From contig JAFGEZ010000023.1 in the NCBI GenBank assembly GCA_016931295.1, forward strand, positions 1 to 36,257: 36,257 bases of DNA, written 5' to 3'. The notes beneath the pieces were generated by a model. The model saw nothing but the letters and a program-made list of their open reading frames with translations. It had not been told where the DNA came from and did not search any database. Shown here piece by piece: positions 31,067-36,257 of this stretch; position 1 is the first letter of the stretch; the number at the start of each line of letters is the position of its first letter. This stretch comes from Candidatus Krumholzibacteriota bacterium (GTDB lineage Bacteria; Krumholzibacteriota; Krumholzibacteriia; Krumholzibacteriales; Krumholzibacteriaceae). The position numbers were made by a program, and so were the translations under genes.

Positions 31067-31975
31067 TCAGCCCTCGAGACCGGGGATCGCGGCGAGCATC
31101 CTCTCGCGGGCGAGAAGCCGCTCCCAGTTGCGTTCCACCTCGTCGGCGATACCGGCCATCTCCCCCTCCTCGAGGTGGCGGAAACGACCCTGCATGCTCA
31201 GGTACTCCGCGACCGGCGAGGGTTCGAAGTCCTTCCAGACAGACAGCTTGCTCCCGTTCTCGGTGATCTCGAGGATCGGGTAGACCCGGCTCGTCACGGC
31301 GCGACGGGCGACCTCCACCGACAGCTCGGGGGGCAGTTTCCAGCCGGTCGGGCACGGGGCGAGGATCTGGATGTACCGGGTGCCCTTGATCTCCCTCGCC
31401 TTGCGGAACTTCTCGAAGATGTCATGCGGCCAGGCGGTCGAGCAGGTGGCGATGTAGGGGATCGCGTGCGCCGCCATGATCTCGATCATGTTCTTCTTGG
31501 GGCGCTTCTTGAAATTCGTGACGGGGGTCGTCGTCGTCCAGGCGCCGATCGGCGTCGACGACGAGCGCTGGATCCCCGTGTTCATGTACGCCTCGTTGTC
31601 GTAGCAGACGTAGATGATGTCCTCGTTCCGCTCCGCGGCGCCCGAGAGGGACTGGATGCCGATGTCGAAGGTGCCCCCGTCGCCGGCCCAGGCCATGACG
31701 GTCGTCTCCGTGTCGCCGCGCATCTCGAGACCGGCCTTGACGCCGGACGCGACGACGCCGGCCGTCTCGAAGGCGGTGTGGTAGATCGGCAGATCGATGC
31801 ACGAGTGCGGAAAGGACCCGTCGATGACCGACCAGCAGCACGCCGGTATCACGAGGGCCGTCTTCGGGCCGAGAGCCTTGAGCGCGAAACGCATCGCCTG
31901 CGTCGCGCCGCATCCCTGGCAGGCCAGGTGCCCCGAACCCATCAGCTCTTCAGTCGGCAGCACGGCAGGTCTCAT
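31067..31975 (-). CDS. porB: Pyruvate:ferredoxin oxidoreductase beta subunit
   Basis: Thiamine-diphosphate subunit of the oxygen-sensitive 2-oxoacid:ferredoxin oxidoreductase, which turns pyruvate and CoA into acetyl-CoA, CO2 and reduced ferredoxin. The 302 residues have cluster Cys19 and Cys22 (ACQGCGA), further Cys at 46-47 and in APCPTGW, and the ThDP/Mg motif AGDGGTFDIG with YDNEAYMNTG. The STPIGAWTTTTPVTNFKKRPKKN segment (in pieces) is typical of pyruvate-type enzymes. The ATG overlaps the porA stop (ATGA). It is the last gene of porG-porD-porA-porB. Confidence 0.94.
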   Translation of the reverse strand: MRPAVLPTEELMGSGHLACQGCGATQAMRFALKALGPKTALVIPACCWSVIDGSFPHSCIDLPIYHTAFETAGVVASGVKAGLEMRGDTETTVMAWAGDGGTFDIGIQSLSGAAERNEDIIYVCYDNEAYMNTGIQRSSSTPIGAWTTTTPVTNFKKRPKKNMIEIMAAHAIPYIATCSTAWPHDIFEKFRKAREIKGTRYIQILAPCPTGWKLPPELSVEVARRAVTSRVYPILEITENGSKLSVWKDFEPSPVAEYLSMQGRFRHLEEGEMAGIADEVERNWERLLARERMLAAIPGLEG

Positions 31976-33123
31976 GTCTTCACTCCAATCCAGTTGATGT
32001 CCCGCTCGAGGTCCGTGCCCGCGAGCCCCTTGTCGGCGATCTCGCGGACGACCTTCGGCGTGATGTCGCGTCCGCCCAGCCCGGCGATGAAGCCGTGTAC
32101 GGGAATGTCGAGACGCCCGTAGAGGGCGCTCTTGATCTCCTGGAAGAAGATGCCGTGGAGGCCGAACGAGATGTTCCGGTCGATGACGATGACCCGTTTC
32201 GCTCCGGAAAGCGCCTCGTAGACGGCCTCGAAGGGGAAGGGGCGCACGAGGCGGATCTTGAGCGACCCGATCTTCGTTCCCTCCCCGCGCAGTTCGTCGA
32301 TGACGGCCCGCGTCGTCGACGCGACGGTTCCCGAGGTGACGATGATCGTCTCCGCGTCGTCGCACATGTAGGGCTCGACGAGCCCGTAGCGGCGGCCGAA
32401 GAGATCGCCGAAATCCTCCTGGGACTTCTCGATGACGCCGATCGCCTCCGTGTGCGCCTGGTGGATCATGTAGCGCAGTTCCATGTAGTAGCCCGGATCG
32501 GCGAGGTTGCCGAAGGAGTGGGGATCGGCGGTGTCGAGTCTGATCGTCGGCTCGTAGGGGGGCAGGAACTCGCGCACGCGCTCGGCCTCGAGGAGATCGA
32601 CGATCTCGTAGGTATGCGAGAGGAAGAAGGCGTCGAGAACGAGCATGACGGGCAGCTGCGTCGCCTCGGCCACGCGGAAGGCGATCGGGATCGTGTCCTG
32701 CGTCTCCTGGTTGCTCTCGCAGTAGAGCTGGATCCAGCCCACGTCGCGCTGCGAAAGCGAGTCGTTCTGGTCGGTCCAGATGCTCCACGGCGGCCCCACC
32801 GCCCGGTTGACGTTGGCCAGCACGATCGGCAGGCGGCCGCCGACGGCCCAGTGCAGCATCTCGTGCATGAGGAGCAGCCCCTGGGAGGAGGTGGCCGTGA
32901 AGGCCCGCGAGCCCGCCGCCGAAGCGCCGATGACCGCGGCCATCGCGGAGTGCTCCGATTCGACCTTGATGAACTTCGCGTCTATCTCGCCGTTCGCGCA
33001 CATCTCCGAGAGGAGCTCGACCACGTGCGTCTGGGGTGTGATCGGGTAGGCGGAGATGACCTTCGCCTCGGATGCACGCACGCCGTAGCTCACGGCGTGG
33101 TTCCCCATGATGACCTTCTTCAT
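31972..33123 (-). CDS. porA: Pyruvate:ferredoxin oxidoreductase alpha subunit
   Basis: The 383-residue subunit carries the pyrimidine-binding and CoA-proximal domains. Markers are VSYGVRASEAKVISAYPITPQTHVVE (split here for brevity), KVESEHSAMAAVIGASAAGSRAFTATSSQGL, RAVGPPWSIWTDQNDSL and DRNISFG near the C-terminus. ESEHSA carries the Glu that activates ThDP. The ATG at 33123 overlaps the stop of the upstream gene (ATGA). Pyruvate is the likely substrate, but branched-chain oxoacid enzymes share these features. Confidence 0.94.
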   Translation of the reverse strand: MKKVIMGNHAVSYGVRASEAKVISAYPITPQTHVVELLSEMCANGEIDAKFIKVESEHSAMAAVIGASAAGSRAFTATSSQGLLLMHEMLHWAVGGRLPIVLANVNRAVGPPWSIWTDQNDSLSQRDVGWIQLYCESNQETQDTIPIAFRVAEATQLPVMLVLDAFFLSHTYEIVDLLEAERVREFLPPYEPTIRLDTADPHSFGNLADPGYYMELRYMIHQAHTEAIGVIEKSQEDFGDLFGRRYGLVEPYMCDDAETIIVTSGTVASTTRAVIDELRGEGTKIGSLKIRLVRPFPFEAVYEALSGAKRVIVIDRNISFGLHGIFFQEIKSALYGRLDIPVHGFIAGLGGRDITPKVVREIADKGLAGTDLERDINWIGVKT

Positions 33124-34799
33124 TTTCCCTCCTCCTGGATCGACAGGGCGTTGCGGGGGCACTCGGTCACGCAGACCAGACAGCCCTTGCAGAAGTCCAG
33201 GTTGATCTCGTACTCCTCCTCCTTCCGGAGGATCGCCACGTCGGGACAGTACATCCAGCAATTGTCGCAGAAGTTGCAGACGCCGCAGGAGAAGCACCGC
33301 CCGGCCTCGCGCGCGAGCCCCTCCGCGTCGAATCCCTCGTGGATCTCGCCGAACCCGTTCCGCGCCTCATCGACGCCGATCCTCGGCTTCGGCATCCGTT
33401 TCAGGTGGGAGAAATATGCGAGGTTCATGTCCTCGATCCCGACGGTGCGCTCGTCGACCGGCTCGACGTCGGGCTCGCCCGCGATCAGGTGCGCGATCCG
33501 GCCGGCCGCGCGGCGGCCCGCCGCGATCGCCTCGACGACGCTCGCCGCGCCCGTCGTGACGTCGCCCCCGGCGAAGATTTTCGCGTGGCTCGTCTCGCCC
33601 GCGTCCCCCCCCGCCTTGACGAGGCCCCACTCCGTCTCGACCGTCCCCTCGATCCCCGCGAGATCGGCCTCCTCGCCGATCGCGGTGTAGAGCCGGTCGA
33701 CGGCCATCTCGAACGTCTTCCCCTCCACGGGGACGGGGCGGCGCCGCCCGGAGTCGTCGGGCAGGCCGAGTTCCATCTCCTGGAAGACGACCTTCTCGAG
33801 CCCCGCCTTCGAGCCGACGATCCTCGCCGGCGCGGCTAGGAACCGGAAGGAGACCCCCTCGGCCTCCGCCTCGGCGATCTCCTCGGCGATCGCCGGCATC
33901 TCGTTGCGCGTCCGACGATAGACGACGGTCACCTCGGCCCCCGCGCGCAGCGAGCACCGGGCGACGTCCATCGCCGTGTTGCCGCCGCCGACCACGACGA
34001 CCTTCCCGCCCGGATCGACCGGGTCGCCGGCGTTGACGCGCCGGAGAAAGGAGAGGCCGGCCTCGACGCCCGCCGTCTCCTCCCCGTCGAGACCCAGGGA
34101 TCGGCTCTTCATCAGGCCGACGCCGAGAAAAACCGCCTCGTGGCGGCTCAAAAGCTCCTCCATCGAGAGACCGGCGCCGACGTCGATGCCCGTCTCGACG
34201 GTGATCGGTCCGGCGGAGACGATCCCGTCGACGACGCGGTCGAGCAGGTCGTTGGGAAGACGGTAGGAGGGGATCCCCCACCGCAGCACGCCGCCGAGCG
34301 AGGCGTCGCGCTCGTAGATCGTCACCGGAACGCCGCGGCGCGCGAGGTAGAAGGCGCAGGAGAGTCCCGCGGGGCCGCCGCCGACCACCGCGACGGAGGT
34401 CTCGTGAGCGGCCGCTGCCGGCTCGAGCCATCCGGGATTGTCGAGGCCCATGTCGCCGAGGGCGCGCTCGATTCCCGGGATGTCGATCGCGTCGTCGTAA
34501 TCCTTCCGCGTGCACCTCTCCATGCAGGGATGGAAGCAGACGCGCCCCGTCACGGCGGGCATCGGGTTGTTCTCGACGAGCGTCTTCCACGCCTCCTCGA
34601 ACCGCTTCTCGGTGACGAGGTAGATGTACTGCTGGATATTCTCGTTCGTCGGGCATCCGAGCCGGCACGGCGACGTCTTGAAATCGTAGACGGGTCTGAC
34701 GTTCCGCCACGAGCCGGTCAGATTCCACGTCATGTCGCCGATGGTCATCGCCCGGATCGGCATCTCCCGGTAGCTCTCGAATACGATCTTCTCGGCCAT
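33120..34799 (-). CDS. porD: Fusion of GltD-like NAD(P)H oxidoreductase with a PorD-type ferredoxin domain
   Basis: The 559 residues join two modules. N-terminal: a GltD/NfnB-like flavoprotein with cluster Cys45, Cys49, Cys88, Cys92 and Cys96, an FAD Rossmann site around 138-146 (VVGGGPAGL) and an NAD(P)H site around 267-276 (VVVVGGGNTAMD). C-terminal, from about 500: a 2[4Fe-4S] ferredoxin with Cys508/511/514/518 and Cys537/540/543/547, preceded by an extra CFSC (502, 505). The usual PorD is only the ferredoxin piece, about 100 residues. The fusion suggests that electrons pass between NAD(P)H and the oxidoreductase within the complex. The ATG at 34799 begins MAEKIVFESYREMP; the longer open frame is unsupported. 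Confidence 0.9.
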   Translation of the reverse strand: MAEKIVFESYREMPIRAMTIGDMTWNLTGSWRNVRPVYDFKTSPCRLGCPTNENIQQYIYLVTEKRFEEAWKTLVENNPMPAVTGRVCFHPCMERCTRKDYDDAIDIPGIERALGDMGLDNPGWLEPAAAAHETSVAVVGGGPAGLSCAFYLARRGVPVTIYERDASLGGVLRWGIPSYRLPNDLLDRVVDGIVSAGPITVETGIDVGAGLSMEELLSRHEAVFLGVGLMKSRSLGLDGEETAGVEAGLSFLRRVNAGDPVDPGGKVVVVGGGNTAMDVARCSLRAGAEVTVVYRRTRNEMPAIAEEIAEAEAEGVSFRFLAAPARIVGSKAGLEKVVFQEMELGLPDDSGRRRPVPVEGKTFEMAVDRLYTAIGEEADLAGIEGTVETEWGLVKAGGDAGETSHAKIFAGGDVTTGAASVVEAIAAGRRAAGRIAHLIAGEPDVEPVDERTVGIEDMNLAYFSHLKRMPKPRIGVDEARNGFGEIHEGFDAEGLAREAGRCFSCGVCNFCDNCWMYCPDVAILRKEEEYEINLDFCKGCLVCVTECPRNALSIQEEGK

Positions 34800-34852
34800 C
34801 TGCCCTTCTGCCTCCTCGCTGGCACGTGTGAGGTGTCCGTCGCGCCGGTTGG

Positions 34853-35407
34853 TCAGGATACGATCTCGACCCCGTTGAACGCCTCTTCCGCCGCTTTCAT
34901 GTTGTCCTCCTGCTTCACCGGCACGAGGTCCTCGATGGCGAGCTTGACGGCATCGAGACCGACGAGTTTCGTCGCGCCGGCGAACGCGCCGACGATCGCC
35001 GTGTTGACGATGGGCGTCGCGCGCGAACCGAGCCGGTACTTGATCGCGATCGACGCCGCGTCGATCAGGGCCACGTGGAATCGATCGATCAGCGTCTTGT
35101 CCTGCACGGGCTGGTTCGTGTTGATGACGATCCAGCCCCCCTCCTTGAGCCCGTCGGTGATGTTGACGGTATCTATGAGAATGGCGTCGAGAACGACGAG
35201 ATGGTCCGGCTCGTAGATCTGGCACCGGTCCCGGATCTCCCCGTCCCCGACACGCGTGAAGGCCATGACCGGCGCGCCGCGGCGCTCGACGCCGAACGCC
35301 GGGAACGCCTGCACGTACTTCCCTTCCCGGAAGAACGCGTCCGCGAGGATCTCCGAGGCGATCACCGATCCCTGTCCGCCCCGTCCATGGGTCCTGATCT
35401 CGATCAT
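34853..35407 (-). CDS. porG: Pyruvate:ferredoxin oxidoreductase gamma subunit
   Basis: The 184 residues match the CoA-associated gamma domain: IEIRTHGRGGQGSVIASEILADAF (in pieces), YVQAFPAFGVERRGAPVMAFTRV and VNTAIVGAFAGATKLVGL. It is the promoter-proximal gene of the operon. The ATG at 35407 has GGGGTAGGG just upstream. A 53-nt gap separates it from the fusion gene; the later genes overlap. Confidence 0.94.
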   Translation of the reverse strand: MIEIRTHGRGGQGSVIASEILADAFFREGKYVQAFPAFGVERRGAPVMAFTRVGDGEIRDRCQIYEPDHLVVLDAILIDTVNITDGLKEGGWIVINTNQPVQDKTLIDRFHVALIDAASIAIKYRLGSRATPIVNTAIVGAFAGATKLVGLDAVKLAIEDLVPVKQEDNMKAAEEAFNGVEIVS

Positions 35408-35500
35408 ACCCTACCCCTTGATCACAGGTTGTGTGAAGATGATGAAGGCACGGCGACGGGCGTCGGATCCGCACCGGCCTCGCCGGCACAACGCAAAAGA
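35408..35500 (-). promoter_or_regulatory. 5' leader of the por operon
   Basis: The untranslated leader of about 90 nt contains a CCGGC-GAG-GCCGG hairpin (35474-35486) near the start point of the proximal promoter. The same 13 bases occur in the rpsF leader and in the 31018-31042 hairpin. No recognised riboswitch was seen. Confidence 0.4.
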
Positions 35501-35529
35501 GGCTAAACCCTTACGGCTGTCCGGGTCAA
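35501..35529 (-). promoter_or_regulatory. Proximal promoter of the por operon
   Basis: TTGACC (35524-35529) with a 17-18 bp spacer and a weak -10 (TTAGCC at 35501-35506, or TAGCCT one base further on). The preceding 60 bases are strongly AT-rich, unlike the rest of the window, which could act as an UP element. Confidence 0.5.
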
Positions 35530-35550
35530 GCCCTTTTTGTTATCTCTGAA

Positions 35551-35579
35551 AATATAATCTTTAACAGTCAACATCGCAA
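35551..35579 (-). promoter_or_regulatory. Distal promoter of the por operon
   Basis: TTGCGA (35574-35579), 17 bp spacer, TATATT (35551-35556) in the AT-rich stretch 35531-35585. It lies 50 bp upstream of the proximal promoter, forming a tandem pair. Confidence 0.5.
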
Positions 35580-35627
35580 GTAATTAGCGGCGCGAAGCGG
35601 GAATACGCGGGATCCGGGAGGAAAAAG

Positions 35628-35701
35628 TACGCCCAGGAGGACTCGAACCCCCAACCTTCTGGTCCGTAGCCAGACGCTCTGTCCAGTTGAGCTATGGGCG
35701 C
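35628..35701 (-). tRNA. tRNA-Arg (anticodon ACG), CCA not encoded
   Basis: 74 nt from G1 to discriminator A73. The anticodon arm TCTGG-CTACGGA-CCAGA gives ACG, to be converted to ICG by TadA. The acceptor stem GCGCCCA/TGGGCGT has a G1-U72 wobble. The bases after A73 are CTT, so CCA must be added after transcription, unlike the five other tRNAs here. It lies 11 nt after the DUF3566-like gene and probably shares its promoter. Confidence 0.95.
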
Positions 35702-35712
35702 AACACCATGTT

Positions 35713-36087
35713 CTACACTTCGTTATCCCGCCCGGCGACCGGCGCCGCCGTGCGTTCGGTTCGGATACCGTCCTCGAGGACCAGTTCGAAGCCGCCGAAG
35801 GCCCCCGCGGCGAGGTTGTAGACGGCCGTCCAGAGAACGACCCCGATCGTCCCGAAGATCGCGTAGGAGACGGCGATGATCGGAACCATCACGAATCCGA
35901 GCCGCTGGATGGTCAGCATCTCGCCGCTCGCCGGCTGGCCGCCGAGCATGCCGGCGAGGAATCCCAGGCCGGAGAAGAGAAAGGCGTAGAGAATGCCGAC
36001 CAGGATCCCGAGAGCCAGGAAGACGACGAGGGCGACCCGCGCCACCGGCAGGACGGGAACCTTCTTGATTTCCACGGTCCGTCTCAT
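35713..36087 (-). CDS. DUF3566-like small membrane protein
   Basis: The 124-residue product has two or three hydrophobic helices (about 14-37, 63-84 and possibly 84-97). Its ends resemble DUF3566 proteins: an N-terminal strand ahead of the first helix (VEIKKVPVLPVARVALVVF) and WTAVYNLAAGAFGGFELVLED at the C-terminal side. Function is unknown; in actinobacteria DUF3566 genes lie near gyrA and tRNA genes. It is read from the strong promoter at 36115-36143 and followed by tRNA-Arg. The family link is by eye only. Confidence 0.65.
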   Translation of the reverse strand: MRRTVEIKKVPVLPVARVALVVFLALGILVGILYAFLFSGLGFLAGMLGGQPASGEMLTIQRLGFVMVPIIAVSYAIFGTIGVVLWTAVYNLAAGAFGGFELVLEDGIRTERTAAPVAGRDNEV

Positions 36088-36114
36088 CGTTCGCCCTTCG
36101 ACGATCCCGAATCG

Positions 36115-36143
36115 TATATAACCGCCCGGGGGCTTCCGGTCAA
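36115..36143 (-). promoter_or_regulatory. Promoter of the DUF3566-like gene and tRNA-Arg
   Basis: TTGACC (36138-36143), 17 bp spacer and TATATA (36115-36120) on the minus strand. The start point would be near 36108, about 20 nt before the ATG at 36087, which has a GAAGGG site. Confidence 0.75.
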
Positions 36144-36172
36144 CAGGAAACCGTGCGGCGGCCGTGTATCTC

Positions 36173-36257
<85 letters not shown>

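Noticed and set aside
30476-31355. Minus-strand open frames opposite the plus-strand membrane gene
   Set aside because: Their products are Arg/Ser/Pro-rich without motifs, while the plus-strand frame has a promoter, a ribosome-binding site and coherent membrane helices.

Overview
The window is 36 kb of GC-rich bacterial chromosome. Almost every gene lies on the minus strand, so transcription runs from position 36257 towards 1; only one small membrane protein (30609-31013) is on the plus strand. Coding is very tight, with many 4-base stop/start overlaps. Gene content suggests an uncultured diderm-like bacterium from a deep or candidate phylum: it has an Alu-type large SRP RNA, a four-subunit pyruvate:ferredoxin oxidoreductase, an MglA/MglB pair, a Wza-like export protein and O-antigen-type polymerase genes. 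A Krumholzibacteria/Eisenbacteria-like lineage is my guess, at low confidence. No transposases, phage genes, CRISPR arrays or rRNA genes were seen, and no stretch over 300 bases lacks a gene or RNA.

Right end (36257-28600). A truncated tRNA-Ser(GCT) is followed by a small DUF3566-like membrane protein with tRNA-Arg(ACG). Next is a por operon with tandem promoters (porG, a GltD-like/PorD fusion, porA, porB). The lone plus-strand gene faces porB, with a perfect 11-bp hairpin between them, and is divergent from a lipoprotein gene. That lipoprotein gene leads into tadA, tRNA-Ser(GGA), tRNA-Ser(CGA), tRNA-Ala(CGC) and the SRP RNA.

Middle (28600-15490). This is a housekeeping directon: dnaX, ybaB, recR, mglB, mglA, a glycosyltransferase, pgpA, cinA, a YchF-like NTPase, thpR, recA, recX, alaS. 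The tadA-SRP RNA-dnaX-ybaB-recR and cinA-recA-recX-alaS orders match widely conserved bacterial neighbourhoods.

Polysaccharide block (15470-5970). Inserted between alaS and ispE are a Wza-like SLBB export protein, a GmhA-like isomerase, two GT4 glycosyltransferases, a fusion of a WecA-type phosphosugar transferase with a FlaA1/WbaP-type membrane-plus-Rossmann module, an O-antigen ligase/polymerase, a UbiA-family prenyl-phosphate phosphoribosyltransferase-like enzyme and a DUF362 protein. Together they look like a lipid-linked surface-glycan pathway. No flippase or Wzc-like co-polymerase is present in the window.

Left end (5970-1). ispE, spoVG, tRNA-Gln, prs, rplY (ctc) and pth follow an order known from Firmicutes and Deltaproteobacteria. 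Then comes the rpsF-rpsR-rplI operon with its own strong promoter, and a phosphomannomutase/phosphoglucomutase gene cut by the window edge that appears to start on the rare codon ATC. The most unusual items are the WecA fusion, the ATC start, the large SRP RNA joined to a tRNA, the flavoprotein-ferredoxin fusion in the por operon, and a 13-base hairpin sequence that recurs at two promoters and one terminator. I did not find a complete, clearly novel biological system.
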